Source: Gammaproteobacteria bacterium
GTDB taxonomy: Bacteria > Pseudomonadota > Gammaproteobacteria > Steroidobacterales > GCA-2729495
DNA: 64,000 nucleotides
Assembly (NCBI GenBank): GCA_015709695.1
Contig: CP054183.1
Span: 2,282,992 to 2,346,991 of the forward strand
Reading direction: 5' to 3'
Positions 8,844 to 16,849 of this stretch are shown one piece after another. The position numbers and the translations under genes were made by a program. The notes beneath the pieces were generated by a model. It had not been told where the DNA came from and ran no database searches. It worked only from the letters and a program-made list of their open reading frames with translations. Numbering within the stretch: the stretch's first letter is position 1; every line of letters starts with the position of its first letter.

Positions 8844-10727
8844 ATGAGCAGCAAATCGCGTACCGCTTTCGGCCACCTGGGTCTGGTGGCCGTGGCCGTG
8901 ATCTTCCTGGTGGCCGTGCCGCTCGCCAACGTCATCCTCCGCGGCGCCCGCGTCGACCTCACCGAGAACCAGCTCTACACGCTCTCGCCCGGCACCATCC
9001 ACATCCTCGGCAACATCCCCGAGCCCATCCACCTGTACTTCTTCTTCTCCGGCACCGCCACCGGCAAGACGCCGTTCTTCCGCACCTATGCGGGGCGCGT
9101 CCGCGACATGCTGCAGGACTTCGCCCAGCGGTCGAACGGCAGGATCACCGTCACCGAGGTGGACCCGGTGCCGTTCTCGGACGAGGAAGACCGTGCCACG
9201 CAGTTCGGCCTCCAGGGCATCCGCCTGGACAACAGCGCGGACCCGATCTTCATGGGCATCGCCGGCACCAACAGCGTCGGCGATGACCAGGTCATCCCCT
9301 TCGTCGACCCGCGCAAGGAGGCATTCCTCGAGTACGACCTCGCCAAGCTGGTGTACTCGCTCGCCAACCCGAAGCACCCGGTGGTGGGCCTGCTGAGCAG
9401 CCTGCCGATCAGCGCGGGTTTCGACCCGATGACGCAGCAGATCCGCCAGCCCTGGGCCGTCGTCAACCAGCTGCGCCAGGTGTTCGACATCCGCCAGCTG
9501 GAGCCCGGGCTGACGAAGATCGCCGACGACGTGCAGGTGGTCATGCTGGTGCACCCGAAGAACCTCGGCGACCAGGCCCTCTACGCGCTCGACCAGTTCG
9601 TGCTGCGCGGCGGGCGCCTCATGGTGTTCGTCGATCCCTGGGCCGAGGCCGATCCGGGCGCGCCCGATCCAGCCGACCCGACCGGGGCCGCGGGACAGCG
9701 CAGCTCCAACCTCGAGCGGCTGTTCAACGCCTGGGGCATCAGCGTCGCCAGCGACAGCTTCGTCGGTGACAACCGCTTTGCCCTGCAGGTCATGGGGCCC
9801 GACGGCCGCCCGGTGCGCGACATCGGCCTGCTGGGCATCGGCCAGGACGGCCTCGACCAGGATGACGTCGTCACCTCAGGGCTGAGCCTGGTCAACATGG
9901 GCTTCGCCGGGGCCATCAGCATCCGCGACAAGGCGCCGGTGACGGTCACGCCGCTGGTGCGCTCGAGCGACCTCGCGGCACCGCTGGGCACCGCGGCGCT
10001 GGCCTTCATGCAGGACCCGACGGTGCTGCTCGAGAACTTCAAGCCCACCGGCCAGCGCTACACGCTGGCCGCGAGGCTGTCCGGCAAGGTGCCGACCGCC
10101 TTCCCCGACGGGCCGCCACCCGGGATGCCGGCCGGTGGCCCGGCGCAGATCAGGGAGTCCGCCGAACCCGTCAACATCGTGGTGGTTGCCGACACCGACC
10201 TGCTCACGGACCGTCTCTGGGTGCAGACGCAGAATTTCTTCGGCCAGCGCGTCGCCAATGCCTTCGCCAACAACGGCGATTTCGTCGTCAACGCCCTGGA
10301 CAACCTGCTCGGCAGCAATGACCTCATCGGCATCCGCGCCCGCGCCACCTTCAGCCGGCCCTTCACCCGCGTGCGCGACCTGCGCCGGGATGCCGAGGTC
10401 CGCTTCCGCGACAGCGAGGAACGACTGCAGCAGGAGCTGCGCGATACCGAGCAGAAGCTCGCCGGGATCCAGGCCGGGCGCAAGGACGGCAATACCCTGA
10501 TCATGACGCCCGAGCAGCAGCAGGAGATCGAGCGCTTCCGCAACCAGCGCGCCGACATCCGCAAGGAGCTGCGCCAGGTGCAGCGCAACCTCGACCAGGA
10601 TATCGAGCGGCTGGGAACCATCCTCAAGGTCATCAACATCGGCCTGGTGCCGCTGCTCATTTCCATCGCCAGCATCATCGTCGTGCTGGTGCGCCGGCAT
10701 CGCCGCAGCGGAGGCCACCCGTCATGA
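8844..10727 (+). CDS. gldG: GldG-like ABC-associated membrane protein (627 aa)
   Basis: Large envelope protein of the GldG family that accompanies GldA/GldF-type ABC transporters. It has an N-terminal membrane anchor (about 11-33), the conserved motif VDLTENQLYTLSPGT, a long periplasmic domain (about 40-500), a predicted coiled coil around 515-595 (many Glu, Arg and Gln) and a second transmembrane helix (about 597-620) before a basic tail. SD GGAG lies 6 nt before the ATG. Its last codons overlap the DUF4340 gene (ATGA). In Bacteroidetes the relatives support gliding and secretion; here the role is open, probably envelope export. Confidence 0.85.
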   Translation: MSSKSRTAFGHLGLVAVAVIFLVAVPLANVILRGARVDLTENQLYTLSPGTIHILGNIPEPIHLYFFFSGTATGKTPFFRTYAGRVRDMLQDFAQRSNGRITVTEVDPVPFSDEEDRATQFGLQGIRLDNSADPIFMGIAGTNSVGDDQVIPFVDPRKEAFLEYDLAKLVYSLANPKHPVVGLLSSLPISAGFDPMTQQIRQPWAVVNQLRQVFDIRQLEPGLTKIADDVQVVMLVHPKNLGDQALYALDQFVLRGGRLMVFVDPWAEADPGAPDPADPTGAAGQRSSNLERLFNAWGISVASDSFVGDNRFALQVMGPDGRPVRDIGLLGIGQDGLDQDDVVTSGLSLVNMGFAGAISIRDKAPVTVTPLVRSSDLAAPLGTAALAFMQDPTVLLENFKPTGQRYTLAARLSGKVPTAFPDGPPPGMPAGGPAQIRESAEPVNIVVVADTDLLTDRLWVQTQNFFGQRVANAFANNGDFVVNALDNLLGSNDLIGIRARATFSRPFTRVRDLRRDAEVRFRDSEERLQQELRDTEQKLAGIQAGRKDGNTLIMTPEQQQEIERFRNQRADIRKELRQVQRNLDQDIERLGTILKVINIGLVPLLISIASIIVVLVRRHRRSGGHPS

Positions 10728-11884
10728 AAAGCCGCACGCTCGTCATCCTGCTGGCCGCGCTGGCAGTGCTGGTGGCGCTGGCCATCGCCGTGTCGGTATC
10801 GCAGCGCCCGGGCAGCACCGCTGGCGCCCTGCTGTACCCGGGGCTCAGGGACCAGCTGGACGAGGTGGACAGCGTGGTGGTCCGCAGCGGCGGCAACAAG
10901 GTCGTCGCCACGCTGGAGCGGGGCAAGGCCGGCTGGACCGTCAGGGAACGCGACGGTTACCCGGCGGACCTCGGCCGGCTGCGCAAGAACCTGGTGTCGC
11001 TGGCCGAGGCCACCATCACCGAGGAGAAGACCTCGAACCCCGCGTTCTACGAACGCCTGCGCGTGGACGATATCGACAAGGACAGCGCCGCCGGCCTGCG
11101 CCTGGATATCGGCATTGGCGGCAAGACGGTCGCCAGCGTCATCGTCGGCAGCACCGCGGTGGCCGGCAGCGACAGCGCCTACGTGCGCCGTGCCGGCGAG
11201 GCGCAGAGCTGGCTGGTCCGGGGCGCATTCGACCTGCCGCGCGAGACCAGCGGCTGGCTCGACAAGGCCATCACCAGCATCCCCGCCAGCCGCATCGCCG
11301 CGGTGAGCATCACCCAGCCCGACGGCGCCACGCTGAAGATCGACAAGGCCCGTGCCGGCGAAGCCGACTTCCAGGTCTCGGGCATCCCGGCCGGCCGGGA
11401 ACTCTCCTTCCCCGGCGCCGGCAACAACATCGGCGCCGCGCTCGCCGACCTCAGCCTCGACGCGGTCGAGCCGGCAGCGGGCTTCGCGCCGGGGAATGTG
11501 CGACCCACGGTGGCGCGTTTCGAGACCTTCGACGGCCTCGTGGTCGAGGTCAGCACCTGGAAGCTGCCGGCCGGCGCGCGGCTGCGCCTCGCGGCGCATG
11601 CCGATGCGGCACTGGCGGCGCGCCACGCGCCCCCGCCCGGCACCACACCGGAGTCCGGGCCGGCTGCCGATGCCATCGCCAGCTCCACCCGCAAGGACCT
11701 CGCCGGCGTGCAGGCCGAGGCCGAGCAGCTCGATGCCCGGGCCGGCGCCTGGGTCTACACCGTGCCGGCGTACAAGGTGGACCAGCTCACCCACCGGCTC
11801 GACGACCTGCTGGCACCGAAGAAGGCCGCGGCGCCCGCGGCTGGCACCGGCCGACCGGCTGCTGGCGGCGCCGGGTCCGGCTGA
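10724..11884 (+). CDS. DUF4340 membrane-anchored protein (386 aa)
   Basis: Bitopic periplasmic protein with an N-terminal helix (about 5-24) and DUF4340-like repeated beta segments (WTVRERDGYPADLGRLRKN; ARLRVDD-type motif seen as ERLRVDDI). DUF4340 proteins regularly follow GldG-like genes and are thought to act with that ABC complex; the function is not established. The start overlaps the gldG-like stop by 4 nt. The C-terminus is Ala/Pro/Gly-rich and low complexity. It is the last gene of the cassette; a riboswitch begins about 57 nt after its stop. Confidence 0.82.
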   Translation: MKSRTLVILLAALAVLVALAIAVSVSQRPGSTAGALLYPGLRDQLDEVDSVVVRSGGNKVVATLERGKAGWTVRERDGYPADLGRLRKNLVSLAEATITEEKTSNPAFYERLRVDDIDKDSAAGLRLDIGIGGKTVASVIVGSTAVAGSDSAYVRRAGEAQSWLVRGAFDLPRETSGWLDKAITSIPASRIAAVSITQPDGATLKIDKARAGEADFQVSGIPAGRELSFPGAGNNIGAALADLSLDAVEPAAGFAPGNVRPTVARFETFDGLVVEVSTWKLPAGARLRLAAHADAALAARHAPPPGTTPESGPAADAIASSTRKDLAGVQAEAEQLDARAGAWVYTVPAYKVDQLTHRLDDLLAPKKAAAPAAGTGRPAAGGAGSG

Positions 11885-11940
11885 TGCCGGCACTTATGTG
11901 AATACCCGCCTTCCCGGGCACGCACTGCGTCTAGACTGCG

Positions 11941-12035
11941 AGCCGCTGACAAGGGCAAACCCGGCGAAAGCCGGGGACGCAAAGCCACCGGTCTAAGGGA
12001 GTCCGACTCCACGACAGCGGGGCCGCCGGCGGGGC
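11941..12035 (+). promoter_or_regulatory. Cyclic-di-GMP-I (GEMM) riboswitch
   Basis: The aptamer core is recognisable: AAGGGCAAACC, then a GAAA tetraloop on a GC stem (CCCGGC-GAAA-GCCGGG), GGACGCAAAGCC, a CCGGTCTAAGG segment and the closing GACAGCGGGGC strand. These match the conserved blocks of the Vc2-type class I c-di-GMP aptamer, including the GCAAAGCC box and the tetraloop. It lies in the 303-bp leader of the small secreted protein gene starting at 12188. A hairpin-capable GCCGGC repeat (12131-12150) lies between aptamer and gene, and no U-rich terminator is visible. Whether c-di-GMP turns expression on or off cannot be read from the sequence. Ends are approximate. Confidence 0.87.
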
Positions 12036-12187
12036 AGGCAACTGTCCATCACCACGATCGTCCCTCCCCCGGGGCGATCCCGGCGGTCCGCTGCGCGGAA
12101 CGCTTCTCCCCCTTCGGTGCGACGAGTCAGCCGCCGGCATGGCACGCCGGCGCCGATACGCCGTTGTTGCCCAGGGAGGGGTGATCG

Positions 12188-12520
12188 ATGAGCAGGCGAA
12201 TGACGATCGCGATGATGCTGTTGTCCATCTGCATCTGTGCGCTGCCGCGGGTGCAGGCACAGGCAACGAACTGGCTGCTGGAAGCGGTGATGGTGGGCGT
12301 TCCCCAGACACAGATCGTGCGTGACCCGAAGAACCGCTCCCGCTACTACCTGTGCTGGTCGGATGGCAGCCAGCGCTATGGGCTGAAGTTCTCCAGGACC
12401 AGCTTCAATTCCGCGCTGACCGGCCTGCAGCCAGGCCAGCGCGCCAGCCTGGGCAATGTGCTGAAGCTGGATCCCGGCGGCTGGACGGCTTACGACGAGC
12501 GCCTGTGCTGGGGCAATTGA
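12188..12520 (+). CDS. Small secreted protein under c-di-GMP riboswitch control (110 aa)
   Basis: No family recognised. The N-terminus is a Sec signal peptide cleaved near PRVQA-QATN, leaving about 86 residues. The mature protein has a pair of Cys (YYLCWSD and ERLCWGN) that could form a disulphide, and several aromatic residues. The start ATG has AGGGAGGGG 7 nt upstream. The only visible control element is the upstream riboswitch, which suggests a role in surface attachment, matrix or motility behaviour; that is inference. It is followed by a hairpin and the convergent Rieske gene. Confidence 0.8.
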   Translation: MSRRMTIAMMLLSICICALPRVQAQATNWLLEAVMVGVPQTQIVRDPKNRSRYYLCWSDGSQRYGLKFSRTSFNSALTGLQPGQRASLGNVLKLDPGGWTAYDERLCWGN

Positions 12521-12523
12521 CGC

Positions 12524-12543
12524 GGCAGGCGGCGCAGCCTGCC
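12524..12543. terminator. Possible shared hairpin between convergent genes
   Basis: GGCAGGC and GCCTGCC (perfect 7-bp stem, 6-nt loop) fill the gap between the secreted-protein stop and the stop of the convergent Rieske gene. It lacks a U tract on either strand, so termination is only a guess. Confidence 0.35.
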
Positions 12544-13721
12544 TAGGCGGCAGGCCCGGTCGCCTGCGCGGGCGCGGCCGCGGCCGCTTCCGGCCGCGCC
12601 GGGTACAGCGGCACCGCGTCGAGGATCCAGCCCTTGTGCTCGCGGCGCGCCGGGCTGGGGATGGCGTAGGCGACCTTGCGGGCGTTGCGGTTCACCTCGT
12701 CCATGTCGATGCGCCAGCCGCGGGCTTCCCAGCGCTTGAGCTTGTCGCGGTACTTGCCGATGGCGGCATCGGAGGGTGTGAAGAACTCCTTCGCGCGGCT
12801 TTCCGGCGTCAGCACGGGCCGCACCTCGTAGAGCACGTCGCGGTCCTGCCCGGCGACCACGGCGTTGCGCGTCTTCATGCGCTCGTCCTCGGACGGGTCG
12901 ATGAGGAAGTTGCGCAGGTTGACCAGGTAGAGGCTGGTCTTGCCCTCGTCCACCGGCGCCTCGAACAGGTACTGGTGGATGCTCATCTGCGGCGTCGGAT
13001 GGATCAGCGTCCACAGCGACGACACGCCATGGTGCCCGGTGCCGCCGCTGATCACGGCATCGGTGCTGCGGCCCGAGGCCTCGCGCATCTTCGCGTCGGC
13101 CAGCGGTGGCGCGCGCCGGCTGCTGAAGAAGCCGGTCACCCACTCGGTGTCGAGCCAGCGGTAGTCCTCGGTGGCGATGCGGATATCCTCGCGGTCGCCG
13201 GAGAAGCCGTGGGTCGGGTGCACGTACTCGTTGTGGGCCCCGTCGATGCCGTTCTCGATCGAGCGCTGGAAGTTGAAGTCCCACTCGAAGTGCTGGATCG
13301 TCGCCGCCCAGCCTGGCGCGATCACGTTGCCGGGGTATTCGGGGATGTCCATGATCGGGCAGCGCTCCGCCTCGGGCAGGTCGCCGAGGAAGGCGAACAC
13401 CAGGCCATAGCGCTCCTCGACGGGATAGGCATCGACGCGCACCCGCGCCGGCACCCGCGCCTCCCTGCCGAGCGACGGGATCCGCGTGCAGCGGCCATCG
13501 CCGGCGAAGCGCCAGCCGTGGTACGGGCACTGCACCTCGTCCTCGACGATCTTGCCGCCCGCCAGGGCGCCGCCGCGATGGCAGCAGGTGTTGGCGAGGC
13601 AGTGCACCTGGCCGGCGGAATCCCGCCAGAGCACGAAGTCCTGGCCGAGCATGCGGCGGCGGACCGGCGTGGAGCCGATGTCGGCGCTCAGGCCGGCCGG
13701 ATACCAGAAATTGATGTACAT
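12543..13721 (-). CDS. Rieske non-heme iron oxygenase, alpha subunit (392 aa)
   Basis: Ring-hydroxylating/demethylating oxygenase. The Rieske cluster motif is C46-C-H48 ... C65-P-Y-H68, and the mononuclear iron site is IENGIDGAHNEYVH (D160, H163, H168). The order and spacing fit the alpha subunit of aromatic or steroid hydroxylases such as KshA and related monooxygenases. A reductase or ferredoxin gene is not adjacent, so electrons must come from proteins encoded elsewhere. ATG 13721 gives the family start MYINFWYPAG; a longer in-frame ORF upstream is antisense to ilvA. Divergent from the threonine dehydratase gene. The substrate is unknown. Confidence 0.85.
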   Translation of the reverse strand: MYINFWYPAGLSADIGSTPVRRRMLGQDFVLWRDSAGQVHCLANTCCHRGGALAGGKIVEDEVQCPYHGWRFAGDGRCTRIPSLGREARVPARVRVDAYPVEERYGLVFAFLGDLPEAERCPIMDIPEYPGNVIAPGWAATIQHFEWDFNFQRSIENGIDGAHNEYVHPTHGFSGDREDIRIATEDYRWLDTEWVTGFFSSRRAPPLADAKMREASGRSTDAVISGGTGHHGVSSLWTLIHPTPQMSIHQYLFEAPVDEGKTSLYLVNLRNFLIDPSEDERMKTRNAVVAGQDRDVLYEVRPVLTPESRAKEFFTPSDAAIGKYRDKLKRWEARGWRIDMDEVNRNARKVAYAIPSPARREHKGWILDAVPLYPARPEAAAAAPAQATGPAA

Positions 13722-13814
13722 GGCGTCCCGTCCTCGATTGCCAGGCGGCTGCGACAACCGCGGCCGCCTGCTGTGCCTGCCCCCGAGTATAGGCCGGTAC
13801 GCTACCATTCGCCC

Positions 13815-15344
13815 ATGGCCGCCACCCACGACTATCTCCGGGAAATCCTCCGTGCCCGGGTCTATGACATCGCGGTGGAGACCCCGCTGGATGCTGCGCC
13901 GCGCCTCTCGGCGCGGCTCGGACAGCGCGTGCTGCTCAAGCGCGAGGACCTCCAGCCGGTGTTCTCCTTCAAGCTGCGCGGCGCCCACAACAAGCTGGCC
14001 GGGCTGCCGGCCGCCGAGCGGGCGCGGGGCGTCATCTGCAGCTCGGCCGGCAACCACGCCCAGGGCCTGGCGATGTCGGCAAGGCACTTCGGCGTGCGCG
14101 CCGTGGTGGTGATGCCGGCGCTCACGGCGGAAATCAAGATCGAGGCGGTACGCGCGCTCGGCGCCGAGGTCATCCTGCACGGCAATGCCTACGACGACGC
14201 CTACGAGCATGCCCGTGCGCTGGCGGACCACGAGGGCCTGAGCTTCGTGCACCCCTTCGACGATCCCGCGGTGATCGCCGGGCAGGGAACCGTCGCCGTG
14301 GAGATGCTGCGCCAGTGCCGCGAGCCCATCGATACGGTGTTCGTCCCGGTGGGCGGTGGCGGCCTGGCGAGCGGCGTCGCCCTCTATATCAAGGCGCTGT
14401 ACCCGCAGGTGCAGGTCATCGGCGTCGAGGCGGCGGAATCGCCGAGCATGCAGCAGGCATTCGCCGCCGGCCGGCCGGTGACGCTCGGGCATGTCGGCAT
14501 CTTCGCCGACGGCGTCGCGGTACGCCGTGTCGGCGATGAGACCTACCGCATCTGCCGCGAGCTGCTCGACGACCTGGTGCTGGTCAGCACCGACGAGATC
14601 TGCGCCGCCATCCAGGACATCTTCGAGGACACCCGCAGCATCATGGAGCCGGCCGGCGCCCTGGCCGTGGCGGGCCTCAAGCGCCACGTCGCCGCCGGCG
14701 GTCCCGCCAACCGCGTGCTGGTGGCGATCAACAGCGGCGCCAACCTGAACTTCGACCGCCTGCACCACATCGCGGAGCGCGCCGCCGTCGGCGAGGAACG
14801 CGAGGCGCTGTTCGCGGTGGAAATCCCGGAGACGCCCGGCAGCTTCCTGGCGTTCTGCCAGGCCATCGGCAGCCGCAGCGTCACCGAGTTCAACTACCGC
14901 TATGGCGACAACCGCCGGGCACGCATCTTCGTCGGCCTGGCATTGCGCGGCGGGGCGGCCGAGCGCCAGCAGATCGCGGGACGGCTCGAGGCGGCTGGCT
15001 ACGGCGTGCTCGACATGAGCGACGACGAAATGGCGGCGCTCCATGTGCGCCACATGGTGGGTGGCCTGGCCGCGATCGCCGACGAGCGCCTGTGCCGCTT
15101 CGAATTCCCGGAGCGGCCGGGTGCCCTGCTGGATTTCCTCCGCGCCATCGGCACGCGCTGGAACATCAGCCTGTTCCACTATCGCAACCACGGCTCGGAT
15201 TTCGGCCGGGTGCTGGCGGGCGTGCAGGTGCCCGAGGCGGAGCTCGGCGAGTTCCAACGCCACCTCGCGGACCTCGGCTACCCCTGGTGGGATGAGTCGG
15301 CGAATCCGGCCTACCGGATGTTCCTGGCCGACGCGGCCCGCTGA
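13815..15344 (+). CDS. ilvA: Threonine ammonia-lyase, biosynthetic (509 aa)
   Basis: PLP enzyme converting threonine to 2-oxobutanoate, the first step to isoleucine. The PLP lysine is K53 in SFKLRGAHNK; the serine-rich SSAGNHAQG and phosphate-binding PVGGGGLASG loops follow. Two C-terminal ACT-like regulatory domains (from about residue 330: FAVEIPETPGSFLAFC and CRFEFPERPGALLDFL) mark the long allosteric IlvA type inhibited by isoleucine. The length matches E. coli IlvA. ATG 13815 lacks a clear SD, and TACCAT lies 6 nt upstream, so the mRNA may be leaderless. An in-frame ORF from 12636 is antisense to the Rieske gene. Confidence 0.94.
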   Translation: MAATHDYLREILRARVYDIAVETPLDAAPRLSARLGQRVLLKREDLQPVFSFKLRGAHNKLAGLPAAERARGVICSSAGNHAQGLAMSARHFGVRAVVVMPALTAEIKIEAVRALGAEVILHGNAYDDAYEHARALADHEGLSFVHPFDDPAVIAGQGTVAVEMLRQCREPIDTVFVPVGGGGLASGVALYIKALYPQVQVIGVEAAESPSMQQAFAAGRPVTLGHVGIFADGVAVRRVGDETYRICRELLDDLVLVSTDEICAAIQDIFEDTRSIMEPAGALAVAGLKRHVAAGGPANRVLVAINSGANLNFDRLHHIAERAAVGEEREALFAVEIPETPGSFLAFCQAIGSRSVTEFNYRYGDNRRARIFVGLALRGGAAERQQIAGRLEAAGYGVLDMSDDEMAALHVRHMVGGLAAIADERLCRFEFPERPGALLDFLRAIGTRWNISLFHYRNHGSDFGRVLAGVQVPEAELGEFQRHLADLGYPWWDESANPAYRMFLADAAR

Positions 15345-15357
15345 GGCCCCGCGGGAC

Positions 15358-16743
15358 TCAGCCCTCGCGCGTCTCCGTCCTGGCGGCTGGAGCGGCCTTC
15401 ACCGCCGGGCGCAGCGAGAGCCCCAGCGCCGCCAGCGCCAGGCCCAGCACCGAGAGCACCACGAACGCCTTCTGGTAGCCAGGGCCGCCGCCGCCGAAAG
15501 AGGCGGCGATGGCGCCCACGGCCGCGGCGCCCATGAGGCGGCCGACCGAGGTGAAATTGCTGAGCAGGCCCTGCGCGGAGCCGCGCTCCCTGCTCTCGCA
15601 GTGGTCCAGCACGATGATGCGAAGCGGTGCGCCCATGACGCTGGCCATGCCGGCGCTGCCGATCATGCCGGCGACAATGAACACCGGGATGCTCATGGGC
15701 GCCAGGCCGTAGATCAGCAGGCTCACCACCACCAGCACCATGCCGGCCAGGATGAGGCTGCGCGCGCCGAACACGTTGACCAGCCGTCCGGCCACCGGCG
15801 CGGCGATCGTCGCCAGCACCACCCCGGGAAGCAGCATCCAGGCGGCGGTGCTCGCCGACACCCCGATGGCCGACACCGCGAGCGCCGGATAGAAGCCGGC
15901 GCCCGACTGGATGGCGCCCGCGCCCGCGCTGATCGTGGCGGCGATCGCCACCGGTCGCGAGGCCACGAGGCCCGGCCGGACGATGGGATCCACGGCGCGC
16001 TTCTCCAGCACCCAGAACACCGGTACCAGCACGATCACCAGCAGCAGCGAGATCGCGGTGGGCCACTCGGCCAGGCTGCTGCCGAGGGCCTGGACGTCGA
16101 GGACACTCAGGCCGTACACCAGCGCCACCAGCAGTACCGACAGCGTGACGATGCCGGCGACGTCGAGCGGATGGCGCTGCGGATGGCCCTCCGAAGGCAG
16201 CAGCCGCACGGCACCGAAGCCCAGCACGGCGCTGATCGGCAGGTTGATCAGGAACAACCAGTGCCAGCCGTAGGGCAGCAGCAGGCCGCCCAGCACCGGG
16301 CCGAGCAGGAACGCCAGGCCGAATACCGCGCCGAGGGTGCCGAGTGCCGGACCACGCCTCTCGGGAGCCACGGTGCTGGCGATGACCGCGGCGGCAACCG
16401 GCAGGATGCCGCCACCCCCGAAGCCCTGCAGCGCCCGGCCGACGTACAGGGTGAGGGGATCGTAGGCCACCACCACCACGAGCGAGCCGAGCGCGAAGAA
16501 GCCGATGGCGACCAGGTAGGCCAGCCGCGCCCCGGAGCGGTCGGAGAGTTTCGCCAGCAGCGGCGTGCCGATCATCTGCAGCAGCACGTAGGCGTTGAAC
16601 AGCACCGAGGCCTGGCGGTCGTCCATCGCCAGGTCCGCCTTGATCACCGGCAGTGCCGGGCCGACGATGGCCAGGTCGAGGGCGCCCATCAGCACGCCGA
16701 CGAACAGCAGGGGAAGCAGGGCTCTGGACTGGCTGGGACTCAA
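15358..16743 (-). CDS. MFS multidrug efflux transporter, DHA2-type (461 aa)
   Basis: Inner-membrane drug:proton antiporter of the EmrB/QacA group. It shows GALDLAIVGPALPVIKADL at helix 1, the cytoplasmic LSDRSGARL motif, and motif C-like GLAFLLGPVLGGLLLPYGWHWLFLINLP. Up to 14 hydrophobic segments fit in 461 residues. Convergent with ilvA (13-bp gap). No membrane-fusion partner is adjacent, so it probably acts alone across the inner membrane. Substrate unknown. Confidence 0.87.
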   Translation of the reverse strand: MSPSQSRALLPLLFVGVLMGALDLAIVGPALPVIKADLAMDDRQASVLFNAYVLLQMIGTPLLAKLSDRSGARLAYLVAIGFFALGSLVVVVAYDPLTLYVGRALQGFGGGGILPVAAAVIASTVAPERRGPALGTLGAVFGLAFLLGPVLGGLLLPYGWHWLFLINLPISAVLGFGAVRLLPSEGHPQRHPLDVAGIVTLSVLLVALVYGLSVLDVQALGSSLAEWPTAISLLLVIVLVPVFWVLEKRAVDPIVRPGLVASRPVAIAATISAGAGAIQSGAGFYPALAVSAIGVSASTAAWMLLPGVVLATIAAPVAGRLVNVFGARSLILAGMVLVVVSLLIYGLAPMSIPVFIVAGMIGSAGMASVMGAPLRIIVLDHCESRERGSAQGLLSNFTSVGRLMGAAAVGAIAASFGGGGPGYQKAFVVLSVLGLALAALGLSLRPAVKAAPAARTETREG

Positions 16744-16849
16744 GGCAGGGTATCCGGTAGGGAGCGGCGGCGGATCCGCCCGGCCCGCGTGACGCGAGCA
16801 GGCCCGCCCCCGCCGCAGCGGCAGGGAACGGGTGGGCCGGCGGGTGCCG

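Noticed and set aside
12139..12324. Plus-strand ORF overlapping the riboswitch leader
   Set aside because: No SD or family; it overlaps the signal-peptide gene in another frame, whose features are convincing.
12543..15263. 906-codon minus ORF fusing antisense ilvA sequence to the Rieske gene
   Set aside because: Translation upstream of MYINFW has antisense-type composition, and the plus strand encodes ilvA there.
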